64,000 nucleotides of DNA, taken from Pseudomonas sp. BMS12. Its GTDB lineage: Bacteria > Pseudomonadota > Gammaproteobacteria > Pseudomonadales > Pseudomonadaceae. Below the pieces are notes generated by a model. It worked only from the letters and a program-made list of their open reading frames with translations. It ran no database searches and was not told the DNA's origin. Shown in pieces: positions 1 through 7,073 of the stretch. Made by a program: the position numbers and the translations under genes. Within the stretch, counting starts at the first letter, position 1. Every line of letters starts with the position of its first letter. Location: the NCBI RefSeq assembly GCF_001592875.1, contig NZ_LSOF01000002.1:96727-160726 (forward strand), written 5' to 3'.

Positions 1-320
1 ACCTCTCGGCCCTCGGCGCACACCGTGCCAGTCTCGCCGACGATGCCAGCGATGCCCTGCATGACCGCGCCGTGGCGCATATCAGCCAGACTCTGGAAGC
101 CATCGCCGGCAACCTACGCGATGGCCTGCCCGTGGCGGTGTATGACGAGCAGGATCAGACCCTGGCCGAAGAGCTGGAGCAACTGCCCGAGGAAATGGAC
201 GAAGGCCATCGCCTGGTGCAGGTACAGCTCGGCCTGATCTGCCGCCAGCTGGCGCCGCTGCGCACGCTGGTCGCGCACCTGCAGAAGCAGCCGCAGCAGG
301 GCGACAGCAAGGCGGCTTGA
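1..320 (+). CDS. yccS: YccS/YhfK-type FUSC inner-membrane protein, C-terminal fragment
   Basis: The frame is open from base 3 and ends in TGA at 318-320, so only the last 105 or so residues are present and the start lies outside the window. The visible part is a cytoplasmic-looking helical tail that is acidic in the middle and ends with a pattern like VQLGLICRQLAPLRTLVAHL. This resembles the end of YccS-type integral membrane proteins, which belong to the FUSC/aromatic acid exporter superfamily. No membrane segments are visible in this fragment, so the family call rests on the tail pattern alone. A pair of REP elements follows the stop codon. Confidence 0.55.
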   Translation, partial: LSALGAHRASLADDASDALHDRAVAHISQTLEAIAGNLRDGLPVAVYDEQDQTLAEELEQLPEEMDEGHRLVQVQLGLICRQLAPLRTLVAHLQKQPQQGDSKAA

Positions 321-340
321 GCGATGGCAGGGCCAGCTTT

Positions 341-458
341 TCTGTGGGAGCGGCTTCAGCCGCGAAAAGCCCTCCCTACAAAAGCGCTGCGCAGGGGGGA
401 CTCCTGGGCAGCACCTGAGCCGCCGAGCCATCGCGACTGAAGTCGCTCCCACAAAAAG
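341..458. repeat. REP doublet (inverted pair)
   Basis: Two copies of a Pseudomonas-type REP sequence face each other. The first (343-366) reads GTGGGAGCGGCTTCAGCCGC. The second (431-455) is the complementary form, with GACTGAAGTCGCTCCCACA. Each contains its own small hairpin. They lie between the yccS-like stop and the next gene, the usual site for REP elements. They could act as transcript ends or gyrase/nucleoid sites; that is inference. Confidence 0.8.
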
Positions 459-553
459 CGCCTGAACTCCGAGCGACGCGACGACTACCCCTCAGGCACT
501 GCAGCGCTTTCCGCTAGAATGCGCGCCTTCTGCGAACCTTCGAGGATCATCCC

Positions 554-1738
554 TTGCCCTTCTTCCCGGTCATCATCATCGGCGCCGGCGCCGCGGGTCT
601 GATGTGCGCGGCCAAGGCCGCCGCGCGTGGGCGCGGCGTGCTGCTGCTCGACCACGCCAACAAGCCGGGCAAGAAGATCCTCATGTCCGGCGGCGGGCGC
701 TGCAACTTCACCAACATGTACTGCGAGCCGGGCAACTTCCTCTCGCACAACCCGCACTTCTGCAAGTCGGCCCTGGCCCGCTACAGCCAGTGGGACTTCG
801 TCGAGCTGGTGGTCAAACACGACGTGCCCTACCACGAGAAGAAGCTCGGCCAGCTGTTCTGCGACCGCAAGGCCAGTGACATCCTCAACATGCTGCTGGC
901 CGAGTGCGACGAGCACGGCGTCGACCTGCGCCTGGACACCAGCGTCGAACGCATCGCCAAGCTGGATACCGGCTACGCCCTGCAAACCAGTGCCGGCGCA
1001 TTCACCTGCGAGTCGCTGGTGATTGCCACCGGCGGCCTGTCCATCCCCACCCTCGGCGCCACCGGTTTCGGCTACCAGGTGGCCAGGCAGTTCGGCCACA
1101 GCCTGCTGCCGACCCGCGCCGGCCTGGTGCCCTTCACCATCACCGAGCCGCAGCTCAAGGCACTGTGCACCGAGCTGTCCGGCACCTCGGTGGAGGATTG
1201 CGTGGTGAGTTGCAACGGTGTGAGCTTCAAGGAAAATATCCTGTTCACCCACCGCGGCCTGAGCGGGCCGGCGATCCTGCAGATCTCCTCCTACTGGCAG
1301 CCGGGCGACGCCATCGAGATCAACCTGCTGCCACATATCGACCTGCCCGAGTGGCTGGCCGCCCAGCAGCGCGAACGCCCCAACAGCGAGCTGAAGACCT
1401 TGCTGGCCGAGCTGTTCACCAAGAAGATGGCCACCCTGCTGGCCGAGCAGTGGTTCGTCAGCAAGCCGCTCAAGCAGTACACCGTGGCGGAGCTGGAGGC
1501 AGTGACCAACAAGCTGGCCGGCTGGAGCCTGGTGCCGGCCGGCACCGAGGGCTATCGCACCGCCGAGGTGACCCTCGGCGGCGTGGACAGCCGCGAGGTG
1601 TCGTCGAAGACCATGGAATCGCAGAAGTCAGCGGGCCTGTACTTCATTGGTGAGGTGCTGGACGTCACCGGCCACCTCGGCGGCTTCAACTTCCAGTGGG
1701 CCTGGGCCTCGGCGCATGCGGCGGCGGAATACGTCTGA
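554..1738 (+). CDS. HI0933/BaiN-type NAD(P)/FAD-dependent oxidoreductase
   Basis: A 394-residue flavoprotein. It opens with an FAD-binding Rossmann motif, IIIGAGAAGLMCAAKAAARG (about residues 7-26), followed by the family signature SGGGRCNFTN. A second dinucleotide-type segment (LVIATGGLSIPTLGATGFGY) lies near residue 160, and the C-terminal GGFNFQWAWASAHAAA helix closes the FAD site. These features and the length match the HI0933/YhiN family (BaiN, RdsA-like), whose physiological substrate is poorly defined. The start is TTG at 554 with a GAGGAT ribosome site 7 bases upstream; no ATG fits better. It is convergent with the DJ-1-like gene. Confidence 0.85.
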   Translation: MPFFPVIIIGAGAAGLMCAAKAAARGRGVLLLDHANKPGKKILMSGGGRCNFTNMYCEPGNFLSHNPHFCKSALARYSQWDFVELVVKHDVPYHEKKLGQLFCDRKASDILNMLLAECDEHGVDLRLDTSVERIAKLDTGYALQTSAGAFTCESLVIATGGLSIPTLGATGFGYQVARQFGHSLLPTRAGLVPFTITEPQLKALCTELSGTSVEDCVVSCNGVSFKENILFTHRGLSGPAILQISSYWQPGDAIEINLLPHIDLPEWLAAQQRERPNSELKTLLAELFTKKMATLLAEQWFVSKPLKQYTVAELEAVTNKLAGWSLVPAGTEGYRTAEVTLGGVDSREVSSKTMESQKSAGLYFIGEVLDVTGHLGGFNFQWAWASAHAAAEYV

Positions 1739-1771
1739 GCGGCGCCTCTCGGAAGTCCCCCCGAACAGCTT

Positions 1772-2638
1772 CTAGGGCCTGGGTAGCAGCTCGATAAAGC
1801 GCCGCATCAACTCATGCATATCACCCGGCCAGCGCCCGGATACATAACTGCCGTCGCGCACCACCCAGGCCGGGCGACTGTCGCTCGGCGTGTCGCGGTG
1901 CAGGCCACTGGTCTTGCGCCAGTAGTCAGGGGCGTCCTTGGGCACATCGAGGAAGTCCGCGGGGCTTGCCAGCAGGCGCCCCACCTCGCCCTGCACACTC
2001 ATGTACCCGCCCGGCTCTCCCGGCGCCTCGCAATAGGTGCGGTAATAGGCGCTGTCCCACCAGCGGCCGTAGAAGCGGGTCAGGTCCCAGGCGGTCTTCT
2101 CCATCTTCCAGGTCAGCCCGGTGGTCTTGCGCCCATGCAGCACCGAGCGGCCATCCGCGCCCCGGCTGCGCGCCGCCAGCAGCACGCCGTGGCAGACCGC
2201 CGCCACCGGCTTGTCAACGGTGAACCAGGCGGCGACGAAGGCTTGCAACGACTCGCTCTCCAGGTACTCGCGCATGCCACGCGCCCAGTGTCCACCCGGT
2301 AGCACCAGGCCGACAAAGTCCTCCAGCCGAAGGCGCTCGTGGCGCAGCGGCTGCAGATAGTCCGGATCGCGCAGCATCTCGGCACAGGCCGCGCGCGCCT
2401 CGCCATTGGCTCGCAGCAACAGACCGAGCAGCTTCAGCCGGCGCAGGCCAGGCAGCAGGCCCCAGGCATCCAGGCCTTCGCCACTGATCATCTGCGGGTC
2501 CGGCTCCGCCGGCTGGCCATCCGGGGTGGCGAAGCACACCCGGTAGCCGGCCTGGCGGAGCAGGCGCCAGCTGAGTGCGGCCTCGCTGGGATCGTAGTCG
2601 CGGCGCGGCAGGGGAATCAGAACACAGGGGGCGGGCAT
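1772..2638 (-). CDS. DJ-1/PfpI family protein (class I glutamine amidotransferase-like)
   Basis: 288 residues. The nucleophile elbow AVCHG places the likely catalytic Cys at 149, followed by His150, and the preceding strand-turn LVLPGGHW is the other DJ-1/PfpI hallmark. There is an N-terminal strand-helix typical of the fold (VLIPLPRRDYDPSEAALSWR), but the region between about residues 45 and 105 and the last 100 residues are longer than in small DJ-1 proteins. The family includes glyoxalase III/chaperone Hsp31-like enzymes and proteases. Nothing here distinguishes among these, so no specific activity is assigned. No signal peptide is evident. Confidence 0.75.
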   Translation of the reverse strand: MPAPCVLIPLPRRDYDPSEAALSWRLLRQAGYRVCFATPDGQPAEPDPQMISGEGLDAWGLLPGLRRLKLLGLLLRANGEARAACAEMLRDPDYLQPLRHERLRLEDFVGLVLPGGHWARGMREYLESESLQAFVAAWFTVDKPVAAVCHGVLLAARSRGADGRSVLHGRKTTGLTWKMEKTAWDLTRFYGRWWDSAYYRTYCEAPGEPGGYMSVQGEVGRLLASPADFLDVPKDAPDYWRKTSGLHRDTPSDSRPAWVVRDGSYVSGRWPGDMHELMRRFIELLPRP

Positions 2639-2714
2639 GGCGGGCGCTCTCGGCTAGCAGAGGCCAGACCATAGCAGCTCGGCGCAGGGCTCGACACGCC
2701 GTGAGCGCCAAGCC

Positions 2715-3608
2715 TCAGGGCCAGGGCTGCCAGTCCATCTGCTGGTGCAGGACTTCACCGACACGATCCAGCTCGCCGTTCTCCTTGAGCGCCCGCAACG
2801 CCGCACCGAAACGCCGTGCCACGGTAGCGCCAGCGTCGCTATCGGCAACCAGCCAGCGCGCCTGATAGTCCGCGAACGCGACCGCCTGCAGCTGATCGCG
2901 CAGGCCCAGGCGATCGATCTCGGTTTCGACATTGATCGGGGCCAGCACATAGCCCTGAATACGCCCGCGCATCAGGCGCTCCAGGCTACCCCGTACCGTG
3001 TTGCTGGGCAGTGCCGGGAAGCCGAGTGTCTCGGTATGGGCGCGGTCGGTTTCCACCCGGTAGGGATACGCCAGCGCTTCGAGTTCGGCGTGCTTGCCCA
3101 CCACGGCCTGCAACTGTTCCAGGCGCCAGCTACGTCCAAGCAGAGGCGCCAGACGCGCCTGCTGCTGTCCACTCAGACCGCTGGCGGCCAGCGCCGAGTC
3201 ACTGAGCAGCCAGCGTGGGTCCAGCAGTTGCTCACGGGTCAACGGCTGGCCACGCCGGCTATAGAGCGCGAAGCTGACCTGCCCCAGGGGCTCGGCACCG
3301 TAGCGCAGCCCCTCGGGCGCTTGCGGCAGGCCGATATAGGGAATCTGGATGTCCGCCTGCCCCTGACGCACCAGCAGCAGGGTGCGGGCGAACGGCAACA
3401 CCCTCAGCTCCAGGCTGACACCTTCCAGCTGACGATCCAGCGCTCGCAACTGCGCCAGCAACAGACCCTCGCCGTCACGCTCGGCGAGCACCGGCAACTC
3501 CGCCACGGCCACCACCCAGCGCTCTTCCGCCAGCAGCGGTGCGGCCAGGCCGCAGAGCCCCAGCAGCAAGCAGCGCAGAGCCCTAGCGCAAGGTTTCGGC
3601 AATGGCAT
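2715..3608 (-). CDS. Periplasmic solute-binding protein, SBP family 3-like, orphan
   Basis: 297 residues if it starts at the ATG at 3608, which gives a clear Sec signal peptide (basic CARALR, hydrophobic CLLLGLCGLAAPLLA, then AEERW). The mature part has the look of extracellular solute-binding family 3 (HisJ/GlnH-like): LPFARTLLLVRQGQADIQIP is the equivalent of the common PW.RALR.L..G..D motif, and SNTVRGSLERLMRGRIQGYV resembles the second lobe. No permease or ATPase gene is nearby. The start overlaps the end of the upstream HDOD gene by 26 bases, so the two are probably translated together. Ligand unknown. Confidence 0.7.
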   Translation of the reverse strand: MPLPKPCARALRCLLLGLCGLAAPLLAEERWVVAVAELPVLAERDGEGLLLAQLRALDRQLEGVSLELRVLPFARTLLLVRQGQADIQIPYIGLPQAPEGLRYGAEPLGQVSFALYSRRGQPLTREQLLDPRWLLSDSALAASGLSGQQQARLAPLLGRSWRLEQLQAVVGKHAELEALAYPYRVETDRAHTETLGFPALPSNTVRGSLERLMRGRIQGYVLAPINVETEIDRLGLRDQLQAVAFADYQARWLVADSDAGATVARRFGAALRALKENGELDRVGEVLHQQMDWQPWP

Positions 3609-4440
3609 GAATGTCCGCCCGATGCTTGACCACCCACTCAAGCTCACCGTTTTCGCCAACAAGGTTCAGGGGTGCTGCCAGCTTGTGGTAGGCCGCCAAC
3701 TCAACCAGCAGGGGCAGATCGGCTTCGGCATTGCGTTCGCGAATGGCATGGAACAATGCCAGGTTGACCAGATCGATCAGGTCCAGCCCATTGCCCTCGT
3801 TGTGCTGCCAACTACCGGCGGCGCGAATCACTCGAATGTATTCGTCATCCACCGCCCACTTCTTCAGCACGATGATGCCCAGCGACTTGCTGTACTCGCG
3901 ACAGAGTTTGTAATAGAGCTCGGCGGAGGGTATCTGCGCCTCGTCCTTGAAAGCGGACAGCACCGCCAGTGTGCCCACCTCGGCCAGCAGGCAGGCCAAT
4001 AGCGCATGCTCCGGGGATACGCGCCCGAACAGCCGCGTCAGCATGGCGCAGGTTCCGGCCTTGAGCGTCAGGCGCTCCCAGGCATCCATGAACAGGCGTT
4101 TGTGTGCGGGGCTGTGCAGAGTGAACAGGCTCTTGATGCTGTGCACCATGGTGATGCGGTCCACCTCGCCCATGCCCAGCAGAGCGATCACATCCTGCAG
4201 TGTCTTGGGCGGTAGCGGATGACGATAGAGGGCACAGGAGGCATGCTTCATCAGCAACGCGGCGAGGGCCGGATCGCGACTCACCAGGCGTGCCAAGGCT
4301 CCCGTACTGGTCTGCCCATCGCTCAGTGCGCGACGAATATCCAGCGTCAGGCTCGGCAGACTGGGCAGTTGCTCCTGCCCCTGCATCAACTGCGAGACCA
4401 CCCGCCGATAGATCGAATAATCGGAATCCTCGACAACCAC
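3583..4440 (-). CDS. HDOD domain protein
   Basis: 285 residues. The HDOD fold is indicated by LPSLPSLTLDIRRALSDG (about 24-41), LARLVSRDPALAALLMKHA, and the downstream VIALLGMGEVDRITMVHSI and HALLACLLAEVGTLAVLS segments. HDOD proteins are HD-GYP relatives lacking the metal site and usually act in signalling. The chosen start is GTG at 4440 because GGAGGT sits 5 bases upstream; a longer frame to 4518 has no such site and an unlikely N-terminus. The gene overlaps the following binding-protein gene by 26 bases, suggesting a signalling-sensor pair. Function is otherwise unassigned. Confidence 0.75.
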   Translation of the reverse strand: MVVEDSDYSIYRRVVSQLMQGQEQLPSLPSLTLDIRRALSDGQTSTGALARLVSRDPALAALLMKHASCALYRHPLPPKTLQDVIALLGMGEVDRITMVHSIKSLFTLHSPAHKRLFMDAWERLTLKAGTCAMLTRLFGRVSPEHALLACLLAEVGTLAVLSAFKDEAQIPSAELYYKLCREYSKSLGIIVLKKWAVDDEYIRVIRAAGSWQHNEGNGLDLIDLVNLALFHAIRERNAEADLPLLVELAAYHKLAAPLNLVGENGELEWVVKHRADIHAIAETLR

Positions 4441-4536
4441 CGCGCACCTCCAGCCCCAGAAGGAGTGTAGGTGGCGACCGCCAGTATTACCCGCAACTCG
4501 ATGCGTCGAGACAAGCAACGCCAGCCCAGATGCACA

Positions 4537-4562
4537 GAGGGCGGATCGCCGGATCCGCCCTC
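4537..4562 (-). terminator. Hairpin after polyester hydrolase gene 1
   Basis: Perfect 11-bp inverted repeat (GAGGGCGGATC / GATCCGCCCTC) with a 4-base loop, 20 bases past the stop of the hydrolase at 4583 and before the HDOD start. There is no strong T-run, so it may be an inefficient terminator or an mRNA 3'-end stabiliser. Confidence 0.55.
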
Positions 4563-4582
4563 CTGATTACACGAGCCTGGTC

Positions 4583-5479
4583 TCAGTAATTGCAGTTCTC
4601 GCGGTAGTCGGAAATGCTGTAGTCCGCCTCATGGTTGGGCCCACAGAGGAACTGGTTGTAACGGCTGTCGAAGTCGATGAAACGCTTCATCCAGGAGATG
4701 CCGTACATGCCCAGCAGGGACTGATCCGGGTAACCGGAGTTGGCGCAGAAGTGCGAGCCGTTGTTGATCTCCAGAAACGCCTTGGGAGTCGAGCTGGGCA
4801 CGTCGTAGTAGAACGGCGAAGCATGCAGGGCAACCGGCGCCACGACATCCGACTCGCACGCCAGAATCAGGGTAGGCGTTTTGATATCGTCAAAGCTGTT
4901 GAAGCCCGCGTAGTAAGGCGCCTGCGGAATGATGGCATTCAGCGAACGCTGGGTCGCCAGCTTCAGCGAGCCACCGCCGCCCATCGACCAGCCGATGGCG
5001 CCCAGACGGGTGCTGTCGACCTTGTTGTAGATCGGGCTGGAAAAGGAACCGCTCTGGCTGATCAGGTAGTCCAGTGCCTTGCTCAGCTGGGTGGCGCGGC
5101 TATCGGGCTGGTCATAGATGGTATTGGTGTTCATGGTCATCACCACGAAGCCATGAGAAGCCAGGCGCGGCCCCCACCACTCGATGCTGCTCTCGTAGGA
5201 CAGATACCCCGGGATGACGGCGATAGCGCCCATCTTGCCGGTGGTGTTGGTGGGGTAGTACACGGTGCTGTTGCCGAAACCCTTGAGGAAACCGGAAACA
5301 TTGAACTTGGAGACGCTGAACGGACCCGAGGAGCTCTTCAGCGAGGCCACGGTCGGGTTCGGCCCACGGGTACAGTTGGAGCAAGGAGCAGAGGGGCCCG
5401 GCGCCGAAAAGGCGTAGGAACTTGCCGCCAGAGAGGCGACAAACAGTAGCGTCTTGACGATGGAAATCTTGGCATTCAT
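4583..5479 (-). CDS. Secreted polyester hydrolase / cutinase-like alpha/beta hydrolase (PET hydrolase type), copy 1
   Basis: 298 residues. The ATG at 5479 has AGGTGA upstream and gives a signal peptide cleaving near AFS-A (about residue 25). The nucleophile elbow GWSMGGGGS gives Ser165; Asp211 (CESDVVAP) and His243 (NGSHFCAN) complete the triad. Cys208/Cys245 and Cys279/Cys296 are placed as the two disulfides of type II polyester hydrolases such as Pseudomonas PE-H, and PGYLS (Tyr92) fits the oxyanion/aromatic position. The family hydrolyses cutin-like and synthetic aliphatic or aromatic polyesters and triglycerides; PET activity here is inference. It is a tandem paralogue of the next gene with nearly identical cores. 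A frame extending to 5590 has no signal peptide at its start and is rejected. Confidence 0.88.
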   Translation of the reverse strand: MNAKISIVKTLLFVASLAASSYAFSAPGPSAPCSNCTRGPNPTVASLKSSSGPFSVSKFNVSGFLKGFGNSTVYYPTNTTGKMGAIAVIPGYLSYESSIEWWGPRLASHGFVVMTMNTNTIYDQPDSRATQLSKALDYLISQSGSFSSPIYNKVDSTRLGAIGWSMGGGGSLKLATQRSLNAIIPQAPYYAGFNSFDDIKTPTLILACESDVVAPVALHASPFYYDVPSSTPKAFLEINNGSHFCANSGYPDQSLLGMYGISWMKRFIDFDSRYNQFLCGPNHEADYSISDYRENCNY

Positions 5480-5561
5480 GCGGTTCACCTTGTTAGTTAT
5501 TGTTCTTGCGAAGCGATGGTGACCAGCCTGCAACTCACTCACACCGCAGGCTGCAGCAGAA

Positions 5562-5619
5562 AAACTAACAAGGGCTACAAATGACAACAATTACCAATGC
5601 CGCGCATTTCATACAAGCT
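5562..5619 (-). promoter_or_regulatory. Conserved upstream block of hydrolase gene 1
   Basis: Three short sequences, read on + as AAACTAACAAG (5562-5572), CAACAAT (5585-5591) and CATACAAGCT (5610-5619), recur at the same 12- and 18-base spacings upstream of the second hydrolase gene. On the minus strand this gives TTGTTG, 17 bases, TAGTTT as a weak sigma70-like pair, preceded by AGCTTGTATG as a possible activator site. Confidence 0.6.
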
Positions 5620-5677
5620 CTCGCCACTTCGCGGCAGGGGTAGGCAGACCCGCCTGGAAGTCGCCAGCGGCTTGCGA

Positions 5678-5715
5678 GAAAGGAGGGGCAACACCATTAA
5701 TGCCCTCCCTTTCCA
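5678..5715 (-). terminator. Imperfect hairpin after hydrolase gene 2
   Basis: GAAAGGAGGGGCA and TGCCCTCCCTTTC form a 13-bp stem with two central mismatches about 30 bases past the stop of the gene ending at 5746. The minus strand continues into CCTTTCTCGC rather than a clear T-run. It could be a transcript end between the two paralogues. Confidence 0.4.
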
Positions 5716-5745
5716 GCATGCTCACTACTCCGAAAACCCGCGTCC

Positions 5746-6639
5746 TCAGTAGTTACAGTTCTCGCGGTACTCGGAAATGCTGTAGTCCGCCTCATGGTTG
5801 GGGCCACAGAGGAACTGACTGTAACGGCTGTCGAAGTCGATGAAACGCTTCATCCAGGAAATACCGTACAAGCCCAGCAGCGACTGATCCGGGTAACCGG
5901 AGTTGGCGCAGAAGTGCGAGCCGTTGTTGATCTCCAGGAAAGCCTTGGGCGTCGCATTGGGAATCTTGTTGTAGAACGGCGAAGCATGCGTCGCGACTGG
6001 CGCCACAACATCCGACTCGCAAGCCAGAATCAGTGCCGGAGTGTTGATCTGGTTGAAGTTGCTCAGGCCTGCGTAATACGGCGCCTGCGGAATGATGGCG
6101 TTGATCGAGCGCTGGGTCGCCAGCTTCAGCGAGCCGCCACCGCCCATCGACCAGCCGATGGCGCCCAGACGGGTGCTGTCCACCTTGTTGTAGATCGGGC
6201 TGGAGCTCGAACCGCTCTGGCTGATCAGGTAGTCCAAAGCCTTGCTCAACTGGGTGGCGCGGCTGTCGGGCTGGTCATAGATGGTATTGGTGTTCATGGT
6301 CATGACCACGAAACCATGCGAAGCCAGGCGCGGCCCCCACCACTCGATGCTGCTCTCGTAGGACAGATACCCCGGAATAACGGCGATGGCGCCCATCTTG
6401 CCCGTGGTGTTGGTGGGGTAGTACACGGTGCTGTTGCCGAACCCCTTGAGGTAACCGGAAACGCTGAACTTGGCGGTACTGAACGGCCCCGAAGAGCTCT
6501 TCAGCGAGGCCACGGTGGGGTTCGGCCCACGGGTACAGTTCGAACAGGGTGCGGAAGGGCTGGCCGAAAACGCATAGGAGCTTGCCAGCAGCGAGGCAGC
6601 CAGCAGGAAGATCTTGCTAATGGAAAACCTGGCATTCAT
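5746..6639 (-). CDS. Secreted polyester hydrolase / cutinase-like alpha/beta hydrolase (PET hydrolase type), copy 2
   Basis: 297 residues, colinear with copy 1. The signal peptide (MNARFSISKIFLLAASLLASSYAFS) differs more than the core. Catalytic Ser164 (GWSMGGGGS), Asp210 and His242 are conserved, as are all four paired cysteines. The differences cluster in the segment after APYYAG (LSNFNQINTPA versus FNSFDDIKTPT) and in ASPFYNKIPNATP versus ASPFYYDVPSSTP, that is, in loops near the substrate groove, so the copies may differ in substrate preference. AAGGAA lies 8 bases before the ATG. It has its own promoter block, so the two genes are probably separate transcripts. Confidence 0.88.
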   Translation of the reverse strand: MNARFSISKIFLLAASLLASSYAFSASPSAPCSNCTRGPNPTVASLKSSSGPFSTAKFSVSGYLKGFGNSTVYYPTNTTGKMGAIAVIPGYLSYESSIEWWGPRLASHGFVVMTMNTNTIYDQPDSRATQLSKALDYLISQSGSSSSPIYNKVDSTRLGAIGWSMGGGGSLKLATQRSINAIIPQAPYYAGLSNFNQINTPALILACESDVVAPVATHASPFYNKIPNATPKAFLEINNGSHFCANSGYPDQSLLGLYGISWMKRFIDFDSRYSQFLCGPNHEADYSISEYRENCNY

Positions 6640-6719
6640 TGCATATTCCTTATTGGTATTGTTTTACAGAACATATGTGAACTCGCTCACGCACAACTTG
6701 TACCGAGCGGCGGCCAGGC

Positions 6720-6778
6720 AAACTAACAAGCGCCTTTAACGCCAACAATCTGCAACTCTGCTCAATTCATACAAAGCT
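6720..6778 (-). promoter_or_regulatory. Conserved upstream block of hydrolase gene 2
   Basis: AAACTAACAAG (6720-6730), CAACAAT (6743-6749) and CATACAAAGCT (6768-6778) repeat the arrangement seen at 5562-5619 with the same 12- and 18-base gaps, while the bases between them have diverged. Distance to the start codon is also nearly the same (about 81 versus 83 bases). This is the pattern expected of promoter plus activator contacts. Confidence 0.6.
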
Positions 6779-7016
6779 TACAGCGCTACCAGAACACCCA
6801 ATACAAGTTGCTACTTTCCGTCACACCAAGTCCGCGCAAGCAAGAACCGCCACCTCACGCAGTAAAACCATATCCTATTGATTAAATTAAAAAACAAACC
6901 ATTCATGCTTAACGAATTCAGCGCAAAACATTAAACAAGACCCCTTTCAAAACGCTGTCCGTCATACTTTCGCTCGACACCTAAAAGAGCGACAGAACAC
7001 CAAGCAACCTGAGCCA

Positions 7017-7044
7017 TTGACAGTTATCCGTAATTGCCTATCCT
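7017..7044 (+). promoter_or_regulatory. Sigma70-like promoter of the AraC-type gene
   Basis: TTGACA (7017-7022), 16 bases, TATCCT (7039-7044). The expected start point is near 7051, giving a leader of about 25 bases before the TTG/ATG start of the regulator. Confidence 0.55.
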
Positions 7045-7073
7045 GCTCAAATCCGTGCAATCAGGATAAGTAG

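Larger units (their letters stand above)
6640..7073. other. AT-rich divergent regulatory region, no gene
   Basis: 434 bases between hydrolase gene 2 and the AraC-type gene, visibly richer in A/T than the surroundings (TTGATTAAATTAAAAAACAA near 6878-6897). It holds the conserved hydrolase upstream block at 6720-6778 and a sigma70-like promoter for the regulator at 7017-7044. No credible coding frame was seen. Confidence 0.7.

Noticed and set aside
485..1336. Antisense open frame opposite the flavoprotein
   Set aside because: No start signal and a His/Gly/Val/Ala composition typical of shadow frames; the plus-strand flavoprotein motifs are clear.
4441..4518. Longer N-terminus for the HDOD protein
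   Set aside because: No ribosome site precedes the ATG at 4518, while GGAGGT sits 5 bases before GTG 4440; the extra residues look unlike the family.
5480..5590. 37-residue N-terminal extension of hydrolase copy 1
   Set aside because: It would bury the signal peptide, runs through the conserved upstream block, and is absent from the paralogue.
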